NCBI GenBank assembly: GCA_963682175.1
Contig: OY821787.1
Location: 22,298,501 to 22,362,500 of the forward strand
Origin: Triglochin maritima
Lineage: Eukaryota > Streptophyta > Magnoliopsida > Alismatales > Juncaginaceae
Reading direction: 5' to 3'
Length of the DNA stretch: 64,000 bases
Numbering within the stretch: the stretch's first letter is position 1; every line of letters starts with the position of its first letter. Below are positions 46,218 to 55,980 of the stretch, in pieces. The notes beneath the pieces were generated by a model. The model was not told where the DNA came from. It ran no database searches and worked only from the letters and a program-made list of their open reading frames with translations. A program made the translations under genes and the position numbers.

Positions 46218-46737
46218 CGGTCACTGTGTAGTTCAATTGGGCATCATTGAGTGTTCTACAGGCATAGTAGATCACATGAGGCAATTTGTCCAATCGTTGC
46301 CCAAACATTGCTCCCATAGCGAAGTCAGATGCATCACACATTAATTCAAAGGGTTCAGTCCACACCGGTGCCTTAATAATGGGAGCTGAAGTCAACTCTT
46401 TCTTCAAGGTCAAAAAGGCGTGGTGGCAATCCGGTGTGAACTCAAAAATGGCATCCTTAGCCAACAAGGCGGTGAGAGGTCGAGCAATTTTTCTGATATC
46501 CCAAATAAACCGGCGATAGAATCCAGCATGCCACAAAAAGGCACGGATATCCTTCACATTACGTGGCGGTGGGAGATTAGCAATAAGACCCACTTTGGCG
46601 GGATCGACCTCAATTCCCCTACTTGAGACCACATGTCCAAGTACAATCCGTCACTTCACCATGAAGTGACATTTCTCCCAATTGAGAGCGAGGTTCTTCT
46701 CACGGCATCGCTTGAGGACAAGGCTCAAGTGATGAAG
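45541..46737 (-). pseudogene. Ath-B RT C-terminal part and RNase H
   Basis: From 46737 the minus strand continues RT after the Ath-D1 insertion: LHHLSLVLKRCREKNLALNW, a stop near 46650, then a 358-codon open frame with [94 protein letters not shown] (RNase H motifs) and [12 protein letters not shown]. The C-terminal RNase H stretch is then repeated in frame ([38 protein letters not shown]). The GHA variant FLWHAG replaces the usual FLGHAG. It is inactive because of the D1 insertion. Confidence 0.9.
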
Positions 46738-46742
46738 GCACT

Positions 46743-48155
46743 TGTTAAACGTTTTAATTAAACCGCAAGTGCACGGCCGCGATGAAGCGGTGGCAAGTAC
46801 GGGTCGTCCTCAGGGAGGTGAGCAGCCTCTTGTTTATCAGAAATCAAGTGGCAAAAAGAGAGGGAAGAAAGTTGGTTACGCTACTCTACGCTACACTACG
46901 CTAAGAAGTATGAAATGTGAAAGAAGCAAACAAGCGATGAAATAAGAACTAAGCTAAGAACAAAATAGAAGTGCTGGAATTCAGGAATGGGAAAACCCCT
47001 AAGGGGTGGAGTGAGTGCACACATGCAAAGAGGTGGGTGTAGAATACATTCTTTAAGCACATGAAGGTGGTGTTTATCAAGCATAGGAAGTGTCTAAATG
47101 TTATGGCAAAACCTATCAATCTATTCACCAACTTAGTTGATTAACATTTACATATGCAAGGTGTTTATTTCAGAACCTAAACAAGCATGAGAGGTGTCTA
47201 ATCATTTTGGCAAAACTCATCAAGTTGTAAATTCTATCCTAAACAAGCAAGCATACATTCATGTTTAATCAACACATTGAAATTAAAGCATTCACCCCAT
47301 TCTCTAATGCATGTATGTACATCTACTCCACCCCCCAAAGGGGATGGAACTACTCACTAAACATTACACTGATTATTAAACTATGGAAAGAAAGCATATT
47401 AAAACTAAGCTAGAATTAAAAGACGATTAAACTAAAACATGCACAAACAATAAAAGAAGCATAAAACAAACAATGAAAGAAACATAAAACTTTATTGATA
47501 AAATGACTCACATTAAAAGTAGCATCCTCCTACTTTAGTGTGTGCTTCAAGGCCTCACTTCTAGTAGGAAGAATAGCCACTTAAAATATGGAGTGATTAC
47601 AAAAGGAGGTGAAGAGTTCTATTTATAGCCATGGAAAAAGCTAATCCGGGACAATCTCCCGATGTGGGACTAAACCAATACCAAAAATAGCCTAAACAAA
47701 TATTAATACACGTCCAGGAGAAAACTTGGTGGATTTGGGCCCAAAGTGACCGCCAATTGGCGGTCTTGGACCGCTAATTGGCGGTCCAAATTTTCCGGAT
47801 CGAGTTGAATCTTGTTCTGGGATTTGCTTGGCGTATTTGGTGGTCTTGGATGCATCTACTTTGTTTATTGGAGCTCCGACCCGAATCCAATTGCTAAAAT
47901 ACTCCCCATGATGGTGTGGAGTATTCTGTTTTGCTCTTAGGTCCTTCTGTCTTGCGTTCAGGTCCTTCTCCCTTGCATCTTGGTCCCCAGATCTCACAAT
48001 CCAGTCCTTTTTCCCAGCTTTTGGGTCCTTTTATGCTTCAACTCTTCAAACCTATTTATTCCTGAAAACTAAACACAAAACTCGTAACATAGCATTGTTT
48101 AGATGAAAGATAATGGATATAAGATGCAAATATGAGCATGAAATGGTGCCAATCA
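46743..48155 (-). repeat. Ath-D1 left (3') LTR
   Basis: 1413 bp from TGTTAAACG to GGTGCCAATCA. It has a CCCCTAAGGGG hairpin near 46997, the C/G hairpin at 47326-47360, a minus TATA box near 47617-47630, and a perfect palindrome at 47748-47765 followed by a near-copy at 47768-47787. Confidence 0.95.
47748..47787. repeat. Paired U3 palindromes (left LTR of D1)
   Basis: GACCGCCAATTGGCGGTC (47748-47765) is a perfect 18-bp palindrome. GGACCGCTAATTGGCGGTCC (47768-47787) is a near-perfect second copy two bases later. The same pair occurs in U3 of the other LTRs and in the leaders. Confidence 0.9.
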
Positions 48156-49777
48156 AATACCCCCACACCTAACTTTTGCTAGTCCCGAGCAAAACAAGGA
48201 AAGGAAAAAGCACACGAGAAAATAAGAAATCCTAACTCACTTTCGTAGGAATCACGGTTGCACTTAGCACGTGCAACAAGCCGTTAAACCTAATTGTCGC
48301 CAGGAGGAGGAGTGTTGTCTCCTGAGGGTTTTCAGCAGATATACCCACAAAATCCGAACAAGATGCATTAATCAATCTAGCTACACGACTCGTTGGACTT
48401 ATTTTGTCGATCATGGGACGCGGTAATACTACGGGTCGACTCTATATATGTAATCAGTCCACACACCTAGCCTAATGAGTTATTCGTGAAAGTTAGTCAA
48501 GGACTTAAGTGAAAGACATGGGCACCCTTAACTTCTGAATATGATACAATGTGTAAAGTCCATTTTGGTTCTTATTTGACTCTCTTTTTTTTTTCTTTTT
48601 TTTTTCTTTCTTTCTTTTTCTCTTTTTTTTTCTTTTTCTTTGGAGCATTTTATTGGTTGGTGTTTGATTCTCCCAGGGTCAGGTTTCGTGCATCATTGCC
48701 TATGAGGACTTACACTATCACGTACACCTTCCCCCAAATCTCCACATAGGGCGATCCCTACCACCCGTGTAACGGGAGTTCGGTCGGTGCATCCCAAGTC
48801 AGATGACTCGAAAGCACCAGGCACAAAGTCCCCTCAGACCTACTTTCCCGAGTGATAGGAGCCGTGCGAGATGAGAGAACACCACTTATTCATTTATCTA
48901 CATGGGAACCAAAACCCCTACACTTAAGTTTCACAAAAAGAGATTAAGGGCCCTTGACTACGACAAACTTCCTTATACTAACAGACACGAATTATTTGAC
49001 TCACTAGGTTCAGGTTGGACTTCTTTAAATGTTTGAGTGCTGAAACCCTATGATTACACGCCCCCCGAGGGAAAACCGGGGTGCATCCTAATGACTCGAT
49101 AAGACCTAAAGCCAGTAAACTAGAAATCCTAATGCATCAAGTTCAAGACAATTTTGGGAGCTTTCTTTTTACTTTGCCTCTCAACGGTTTTGCACATGCT
49201 AAACACACGCAAAACCCACAAAAACATTTTCTTTCGCAAACACATGAAGATTTTGAAAGAAATGTGAAAATTTTAAAGCACTAGGCAAGCAAAAGAAGAC
49301 AAGTCACCCATGGATCATGGCAAGCAGATATATCAATGTTAAATGCAGCACACTAGCATGACCCTAACAATACACACAAAAAGAAAACAAAATCAAAAGA
49401 AAAAGACTCGACTATGTACACACGTAAAACACCCCCCCCCACACCTACTTCATGCATTGTCCTCAATGAATGTGAACAAGATACTACATGGATACATGCA
49501 TGAAAAACTAAAGATCTCACCAACATGAAGTACAAAGGGACGTTCAGGGTCATGTTGATGGACACAAACCCAAATTCCCTCAAAACCTGTGAGAAGCTGA
49601 AGAAGGGAGATAAATACGTGAAGAGATTGGGCCCAAGTACACAAGGGTTGGGGCCCACAACAATCGATGCTCACTAAAGGAGTCTTTTATTACTCTTTTT
49701 TTTTTCTTTTTCTTTTTCTTTTTTTTTTTTTTTTACAAGATATATACATCAACCAAGATATTCTCATAATCATTTGG
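48156..49777 (-). other. Ath-D1 3' non-coding region with polypurine tract
   Basis: AATACCCCCACACCT at 48156-48170 is the complement of the polypurine tract, which primes plus-strand DNA. Two long T-rich runs (48586-48645 and 49692-49736, A-rich in the transcript) flank it, and CCGAGGGAAAACCGGGG lies near 49065. About 1.6 kb without a credible gene, in the place where relatives carry RT to integrase. Confidence 0.78.
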
Positions 49778-51073
49778 TCAAGGAACATCAAATGAGAACA
49801 TCAAGTCATGAGGACCAGAGACTTGCCGAGATGGGCAAACTTCACTGGTACTCTGAGGTGTCATGAGGGGTGAAAGGTCAAAGCTGAACGGCTCGAACCC
49901 CTCATGATATTGGTTGGTTGTGGGCAACAAAGAATGAAGTTGTGTTGCCTCACTAGGGTTTAATTGCTCATCAAAGAAAACCCTCCAACCAATAGGCGGG
50001 TGCATCGGAATGAGTTCCTCAAGCTCATTCGATGGATGCAGCAGACCTGCATCACTAAGAATGGGGCTCCCCCCCAAGTCATCCAACAAGGACCTCCCAC
50101 CATCATTTAGATCATCAAGCATAAGCTCGGTCATAGGTGGGTCCTTGTTGGAGTCAAAATGAAGCTCAAATGGCTCAATGGCCATGGGACATGAGGTAGA
50201 GACACCTTCTGGTATAGGCATATGATGAGGTGTCTCACTCTCACTAGTACTCTCAACTGAATCATGCAACAAACACTCCCTTTGGACATTCATGTTCGAG
50301 GCCAGCTCACTCTGTTGCATTGCGAAGACAAGCAATGAGTTTTTGCTGGGCCCACGAACATTCTCAACAGGTTGCATTGGGGTTAGGGGTGTTCGTTGAT
50401 TTTGTGGTGCTTTCTCCAATTGGCGGATGAGATTTAGATTTAAAGGTTCATCCATGGGTTCCTGTTGCCTACCAGAGTTGAACACATGAAACTCGGCACT
50501 CATGTTACCGAATGAGAGCTTCATGAGACCATTTCGACAATTAATTAAGGCATTGGAAGTTGCCAGAAATGGTCTACCCAAAATCAAAGGTATTTGAGAC
50601 TGGGTGTTCGCAACAGGATTGGTATCGAGGACAACAAAATCGACTGGAAATATAAAATCTCCAACTTTGATAAGCACGTCCTCGATAATCCCCATAGGAA
50701 TACGAATGGATCTATCCGCCAATTGGAGGGTGATCGTAGTTGGTTTCAATTCTCCCAAGTTCAACTGTTGATAAACAGAGAATGGGAGGAGGTTGACCGC
50801 CGATCCTAAATCAAGCAATACATTGCTCAATCTAGTGTCCCCTATCGTACACTGAATAGTAGGACACCCAGGGTCCTTGTATTTTGTGTAGGTGGGATTG
50901 GACAAAAGAGAGCTTATATTTGCAGCCAAGAATGCTTTCTTAGGAACATTGGTCTTCCTCTTGGTTGTGCAGAGATCCTTCAACACTTTGGCATATTGAG
51001 GTATTTGTTGGATGACATCCAACAAGGGGATGTTAACCTTCACTTGTTTAAATACCTCTAATATCTTGTCCAT
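49778..51073 (-). CDS. Ath-D1 protease ORF with truncated linker
   Basis: 431 codons from the first Met. The retropepsin-like region has VNIPLLDVIQQIPQYAKV (13-30), KAFLAANISSLLSNP (46-60), the catalytic motif LLDLGSAVNLLP (Asp about 88), LADRSIRIPMGIIEDVLIK (118-136), FVVLDT and ILGRPFLATSNALINCR (164-180). Residues 200-431 are an acidic, proline-rich linker ending MFSFDVP, the same codon as in D2. The open frame extends upstream of the Met to a TAA near 51197 and includes YLPKAPYPSRLTKKQ. It is in a different frame from gag because of a net 7-base insertion near 51185 relative to D2. It would process gag; without fusion its translation is uncertain. Confidence 0.85.
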   Translation of the reverse strand: MDKILEVFKQVKVNIPLLDVIQQIPQYAKVLKDLCTTKRKTNVPKKAFLAANISSLLSNPTYTKYKDPGCPTIQCTIGDTRLSNVLLDLGSAVNLLPFSVYQQLNLGELKPTTITLQLADRSIRIPMGIIEDVLIKVGDFIFPVDFVVLDTNPVANTQSQIPLILGRPFLATSNALINCRNGLMKLSFGNMSAEFHVFNSGRQQEPMDEPLNLNLIRQLEKAPQNQRTPLTPMQPVENVRGPSKNSLLVFAMQQSELASNMNVQRECLLHDSVESTSESETPHHMPIPEGVSTSCPMAIEPFELHFDSNKDPPMTELMLDDLNDGGRSLLDDLGGSPILSDAGLLHPSNELEELIPMHPPIGWRVFFDEQLNPSEATQLHSLLPTTNQYHEGFEPFSFDLSPLMTPQSTSEVCPSRQVSGPHDLMFSFDVP

Positions 51074-51179
51074 GTTGTCACTCTGCTTTTTGGTTAACCT
51101 ACTTGGGTAAGGAGCTTTTGGCAGGTAGGTTTTCTGCTGTGCCTGAGAAGAAGGAAGCGTTGGTGTATTACCCTCACCC

Positions 51180-52889
51180 TCAGCTTCTTCTTAAACCACC
51201 ATTCCCACTAGGGGGCTGCATAGATGGTGGTGGGTGTGGCAAGGAAATGTGATTGTCAACCTGCTTTCCATTCCTTAAGGTCACAATGGAATTGACATGG
51301 TGAACAGGTTCCTCCACATGGTTCACTTGCCTCCCCCGAGGTACCACATTCTCATTTTGCATTTGTTGTTGTTGGTACATGCGGGGGTTAGCCTCAGGCT
51401 GGCTAGGAAAAGACCCTCTCTCTCTTTCATGTACAGACTGAGCCAATTGGCCCATCTGAAGCTCTAGAGATTTGATGGTCTGCTGATTTGAAGTGAGAAC
51501 TTGACTCGTGGTTGACATAAAATTTTTCATTGAGTTTTCAAGTCCACGAGTCAAGGTCTCAAGCGAATTGAATCGGGTTTCCATATTATTGGAATTTGGG
51601 AAACCCGATTGATTGGTGGTTTGCGCTTGGGGTGGCTGATAGGAATGCGCATGCATGGGAGGTTGGTGTGATTGGTAAGGTGGTCTCGAGGAGTTTGGAG
51701 GACCACCCGGGGCATTAGTTTGGTTCCATGAAAAATTGGGGTGGTTCCTCCATCCAGGATTATAAGATGATGAGTATGGGTCATTCCTGGCTCTATCATA
51801 GACGGCGTTGACACGCTCCATCTCAGGAGGAATGGACTCACACTCGCTTTCTACATGACCTATCCTACCACATGAATGACAAGGAACTGGACCAGATGTG
51901 GACATGTGAGGTGCACTTTGTTGGTTTTGGAGCTCAATCGAATCCATACGGCGCATTAAGGCCGCCATGCGTGCCTCGGTGGCCGTAGTGGTATCGATAG
52001 CAAATGCAGTACCCGATCTAGTCGAGTTTGCATTCGCGATCCTCGCTCCTATACTAGATGATGCAGGTGGTTCCCTCACACTCTCCCACTGCATGGTTTT
52101 CTCAGCGAGGTCTTCTAGGAAGGCCCATGCCTCCCTTTCATCCTTTCCCAAGAACTCTCCTTGACACATGGACTCAAGGAGCGTTCTGGACGGGATGTGA
52201 AGACCCTCATACACAATCTGACAAAGACGCCACAACTCAATGCCATGGTGAGGGCACGAGGATAGTAGCTCTTTGAACCTCTCAAGATATGCATGAAATG
52301 GTTCGGTCTCATGTTGATAGAACGAATTGATTTCGTTCCTCAACTTTTGAGTCCGATGATTAGGAAAGTACTTCTTGAGGAATGCAGATTGAAACTCATC
52401 CCAAGTCTTAAAGGAATTCGCCTGGTTGCTGTACAACCACTTCTTGGCATCATCCTTTAGTGCAAAAGGAACAAGCCTAAGATGGATGGAGTCTGTGCTA
52501 AGTTGTTGCAGCTTGAACATAGCACAGACCTCCACAAATTCCCTGAGAAAGATATAGGGGTCACCTTTCCCAGTGAAATGTGGGAGCATGGAAATGAATT
52601 GAGGCTTAACCTCAAAATGGTTTCCATTAGCCTCTGGTAATACGATGCATGAGGGTAGAGCTGTACGGCTCGGGTAGCATCGATCACGTAGAGGTATGGG
52701 AACGACAACTGGAAGCACTGGTCGAATAGGTGGGTCCAGCAACTGCTCCTCCTCACGGAAATTAGCAGCCATTGAACCCGGACTGCGTGTGACACGAGTG
52801 GAGGGAGGTGTCGAGAAATCGATGACCGAAGCCGGATTGACAACGCTCCTCGTCAAACGACCACTCTCGTCTCGTGTCCACGAAAGCAT
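51180..52889 (-). CDS. Ath-D1 gag (capsid and nucleocapsid)
   Basis: A 569-codon uninterrupted gag. I chose MLSWTRDESGRLTRS at 52889 because D2 and Ath-I share this start; the longer frame to 52973 only adds residues from a T-run. Order: N-terminal MAANFREEEQLLDPP (40-54), capsid with HFTGKGDPYIFLREFVEVC (104-122), FALKDDAKKWLYS (142-154), FLKKYFPNHRT (170-180), FHAYLERFKELL and CPHHGIELWRLCQIVYEGL (212-230), the knuckle CHSCGRIGHVESEC (337-350, CX2CX4HX4C), a Q/P-rich tail with a heptad-like KSLELQMGQLAQSVHERER, and an altered end GGLRRS from the frameshift. It would form virus-like particles and package element RNA. Confidence 0.9.
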   Translation of the reverse strand: MLSWTRDESGRLTRSVVNPASVIDFSTPPSTRVTRSPGSMAANFREEEQLLDPPIRPVLPVVVPIPLRDRCYPSRTALPSCIVLPEANGNHFEVKPQFISMLPHFTGKGDPYIFLREFVEVCAMFKLQQLSTDSIHLRLVPFALKDDAKKWLYSNQANSFKTWDEFQSAFLKKYFPNHRTQKLRNEINSFYQHETEPFHAYLERFKELLSSCPHHGIELWRLCQIVYEGLHIPSRTLLESMCQGEFLGKDEREAWAFLEDLAEKTMQWESVREPPASSSIGARIANANSTRSGTAFAIDTTTATEARMAALMRRMDSIELQNQQSAPHMSTSGPVPCHSCGRIGHVESECESIPPEMERVNAVYDRARNDPYSSSYNPGWRNHPNFSWNQTNAPGGPPNSSRPPYQSHQPPMHAHSYQPPQAQTTNQSGFPNSNNMETRFNSLETLTRGLENSMKNFMSTTSQVLTSNQQTIKSLELQMGQLAQSVHERERGSFPSQPEANPRMYQQQQMQNENVVPRGRQVNHVEEPVHHVNSIVTLRNGKQVDNHISLPHPPPSMQPPSGNGGLRRS

Positions 52890-53968
52890 GCACAAAGGTG
52901 AACACACACAAAACAAAACTTTTTTTTTTTTTTCAAATGAAGAATGTACGTAGAAGAGAAGACGATGGAACACAGGAGAGAAAGAATGACTCAGGAGAGA
53001 AGGGAAGAAGTCCTTAAGCTACGGCGGATGGGTACAGGTAGAAGCACACAAGCAAACAAGGCTCAAGCAATCCTAAGGTCGCTATAGGTCCTTACAGCTA
53101 GACGACGCCTAACTGTGAGGTCACACGGCCTCAACACGCCTCACCTCCCTACAACGAGGACCACAAAGCCCAGCAAGTGAGCCAAGATCCGGGGATCTCG
53201 TCTCTCCTACTATCGACAAAGTGGGCAACGCCGATCAGGTCATGACGGTCGGGACCGGATCACTCTCCTAATGCGTCCGAATTCCTTAAGGCCAATGTCT
53301 ACTTGATTTTAAAATTAGGCTCTTGATTAGTGTGGTTTTTGGGGCGAAGGAAAGGGTGATGAAATCCCCCACCTTATCTTTTATGGGACAGCCCCTCCTT
53401 AGTAGCGTTTTGGAGTCCTAAATCTAGCAATCAACTCTCCAAACAACGCTCAACTCACACTTGTTGCAATGCACTTCCTACTAACTAATGCATGTTCATA
53501 TGAAATGCATGAATGAGAGTAGAAGGTGCGTACCTCACGCCAGCTCTCAGCAACAGAAAATAAAGCTAAGATAAAAGACAATCTAAATGCCTAAGTCACA
53601 TACATGATGCATGACTTAAACAAGAATAATGCCTAATCTTTTGCTTTAAGTTTTAGGGTCCAAGTTGCTTAAAGGAGGTTTGATTCTTGATCTGGGAATA
53701 AACTATAGGTCAAAACATGCTAAATCGAATCCCAGATCACTATAACAGATAAAGAAATACTCCACAAAAATTTAGAGGCGAAATGAAGCTACCAGACCGC
53801 CAGTTGGCGGTTAAAGACCGCTGATTGGCGGTCTTCTTCTCTCAGATCACCTCCAAACTTGACCAGCTGCTTCCACTTCTCAATGTGAGTCACCTGCGAC
53901 AAAGAAAACTACAAGACAAAAAATTAAATCCACTCGAATCGTCCAAACAAGAGTCTAGACTGGCACCT
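52890..53968 (-). other. Ath-D1 5' leader
   Basis: Non-coding 1.08 kb. It contains the tandem palindromes at 53795-53833 about 135 bp from the primer site, a T-run at 52920-52933 just upstream of gag, and the blocks shared with all the other leaders. Packaging signals are expected here but are not identified. Confidence 0.75.
53795..53833. repeat. Paired leader palindromes (D1)
   Basis: GACCGCCAGTTGGCGGTT (53795-53812) and GACCGCTGATTGGCGGTC (53816-53833) are near-copies of the U3 palindromes, placed inside the transcribed leader downstream of the primer site. Confidence 0.88.
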
Positions 53969-53985
53969 CCCCGGCAACGGCGCCA
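53969..53985 (-). other. Ath-D1 tRNA-Asp-type primer-binding site
   Basis: The plus strand reads CCCCGGCAACGGCGCCA; the element strand reads TGGCGCCGTTGCCGGGG, separated from the LTR by AGTTTT. It complements the tRNA-Asp 3' end, including the CCA. Confidence 0.94.
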
Positions 53986-54025
53986 AAAACTTGTTAAACG
54001 TTTTAATTAAACCGCAAGTGCACGG

Positions 54026-54039
54026 CCGCGATGAAGCGG
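54026..54039 (-). other. U5 stem-loop next to the primer site (D1)
   Basis: In the transcript: CCGC-TTCATC-GCGG, about 40 nt before the primer site. Relatives keep the TTCANC loop but change both sides of the stem together (see findings). Confidence 0.6.
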
Positions 54040-54868
54040 TGGCAAGTACGGGTCGTCCTCAGGGAGGTGAGCAGCCTCTTGTTTATCAGAAATCAAGTGG
54101 CAAAAAGAGAGGGAAGAAAGTTGGTTACGCTACTCTACGCTACACTACGCTAAGAAGTATGAAATGTGAAAGAAGCAAACAAGCGATGAAATAAGAACTA
54201 AGCTAAGAACAAAATAGAAGTGCTGGAATTCAGGAATGGGAAAACCCCTAAGGGGTGGAGTGAGTGCACACATGCAAAGAGGTGGGTGTAGAATACATTC
54301 TTTAAGCACATGAAGGTGGTGTTTATCAAGCATAGGAAGTGTCTAAATGTTATGGCAAAACCTATCAATCTATTCACCAACTTAGTTGATTAACATTTAC
54401 ATATGCAAGGTGTTTATTTCAGAACCTAAACAAGCATGAGAGGTGTCTAATCATTTTGGCAAAACTCATCAAGTTGTAAATTCTATCCTAAACAAGCAAG
54501 CATACATTCATGTTTAATCAACACATTGAAATTAAAGCATTCACCCCATTCTCTAATGCATGTATGTACATCTACTCCACCCCCCAAAGGGGATGGAACT
54601 ACTCACTAAACATTACACTGATTATTAAACTATGGAAAGAAAGCATATTAAAACTAAGCTAGAATTAAAAGACGATTAAACTAAAACATGCACAAACAAT
54701 AAAAGAAGCATAAAACAAACAATGAAAGAAACATAAAACTTTATTGATAAAATGACTCACATTAAAAGTAGCATCCTCCTACTTTAGTGTGTGCTTCAAG
54801 GCCTCACTTCTAGTAGGAAGAATAGCCACTTAAAATATGGAGTGATTACAAAAGGAGGTGAAGAGTTC

Positions 54869-54877
54869 TATTTATAG
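54869..54877 (-). promoter_or_regulatory. Ath-D1 5' LTR TATA box
   Basis: The minus strand reads CTATAAATA within GGCTATAAATAGAACTC. The same box is kept in nearly every Athila LTR of the window, with CGGGATTGTCCCGG-like text about 30-45 bp upstream. It is the likely core promoter. Confidence 0.75.
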
Positions 54878-54996
54878 CCATGGAAAAAGCTAATCCGGGA
54901 CAATCTCCCGATGTGGGACTAAACCAATACCAAAAATAGCCTAAACAAATATTAATACACGTCCAGGAGAAAACTTGGTGGATTTGGGCCCAAAGT

Positions 54997-55036
54997 GACC
55001 GCCAATTGGCGGTCTTGGACCGCTAATTGGCGGTCC
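54997..55036. repeat. Paired U3 palindromes (right LTR of D1)
   Basis: Same sequence as 47748-47787, lying about 120-165 bp upstream of the TATA box on the minus strand. Confidence 0.9.
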
Positions 55037-55404
55037 AAATTTTCCGGATCGAGTTGAATCTTGTTCTGGGATTTGCTTGGCGTATTTGGTGGTCTTGGAT
55101 GCATCTACTTTGTTTATTGGAGCTCCGACCCGAATCCAATTGCTAAAATACTCCCCATGATGGTGTGGAGTATTCTGTTTTGCTCTTAGGTCCTTCTGTC
55201 TTGCGTTCAGGTCCTTCTCCCTTGCATCTTGGTCCCCAGATCTCACAATCCAGTCCTTTTTCCCAGCTTTTGGGTCCTTTTATGCTTCAACTCTTCAAAC
55301 CTATTTATTCCTGAAAACTAAACACAAAACTCGTAACATAGCATTGTTTAGATGAAAGATAATGGATATAAGATGCAAATATGAGCATGAAATGGTGCCA
55401 ATCA

Positions 55405-55980
55405 GCACTCATCAAAGGAAGCGCCAAATATGGAAAAGTCGTCCATGAAGATCTCAAGGAAATGCTCAACCATATTGGAGAAGATGCTGATCATACACCT
55501 TTGAAACGTTGCCGGCGCATTACATAACCCAAAGGGCATGCGACGGTAGGCAAACGTGCCAAAGGGACAAGTAAATGTGGGTTTCTCTTGATCCTCGGGG
55601 GCGATGGGAATTTGGTTGTAACCAGAGTATCCATCAAGAAAACAATAATACTCATGTCCGGCCAACCTTTCCAACCTCTGATCAATGAATGGCAACAGGA
55701 AATGATCTTTCCGCGTTGCCGCATTGAGCTTGCGATAATCAATGCAAACTCGCCAGCCAGTTTGCAGGTGTGTCAAGATAAGCTCATTATGCTCATTCTC
55801 CACAACCATCACACCTGACTTTTTGGGAACCACATGGACAGGACTCACCCACGAACTATCAGAGATAGGATAGATTATGCCATGATCCGAGCACTTGAGA
55901 ACCTCCTTTCGGACGGCTTCTTTCAGTACCTGATTCAATCTTCGTTGTGGGTCCCTACGGGGCCTAGAATCCTCTTCCAT
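55405..55980 (-). pseudogene. Ath-B reverse transcriptase, N-terminal part
   Basis: An open 192-codon frame ending at the Ath-D1 insertion. Motifs: SWVSPVHVVPKKSGVMVVEN, GWRVCIDYRKLNAATRKDHF, YCFLDGYSGYNQIPIAPEDQ, YRRMPFGLCNAPATFQRC and LEIFMDDFSIFGASFDEC. Both aspartates of MDD are encoded at 55438-55446. It continues at 46737. The lineage-typical YCFLDGYSGYNQI and YRRMPFGLCNAPATFQRC mark Athila. This half is intact, but the gene is split and downstream parts are broken. Confidence 0.93.

Larger units (their letters stand above)
46743..55404 (-). mobile_element. Ath-D1: recent non-autonomous gag-pro Athila, TSD GCACT
   Basis: An 8662-bp element with two 1413-bp LTRs (46743-48155 and 53992-55404) that look identical wherever I compared them. 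It is flanked by GCACT at 46738-46742 and 55405-55409, in the RT gene of Ath-B. The minus-strand order is LTR, primer site, leader, gag, protease, 3' region, polypurine tract, LTR. RT, RNase H and integrase are absent, as in D2, so it must borrow them. Identical LTRs mean very recent insertion. Confidence 0.95.
53992..55404 (-). repeat. Ath-D1 right (5') LTR
   Basis: 1413 bp, apparently identical to 46743-48155. Transcription on the minus strand would start below the TATA box at 54869-54877. U3 palindromes are at 54997-55036 and the U5 stem-loop is at 54026-54039. Confidence 0.95.

Noticed and set aside
48586..48645. T-rich runs as LINE or SINE tails
   Set aside because: The same runs occur at the same place in D1, D2 and B, so they are part of the Athila 3' region; no target duplication is seen.
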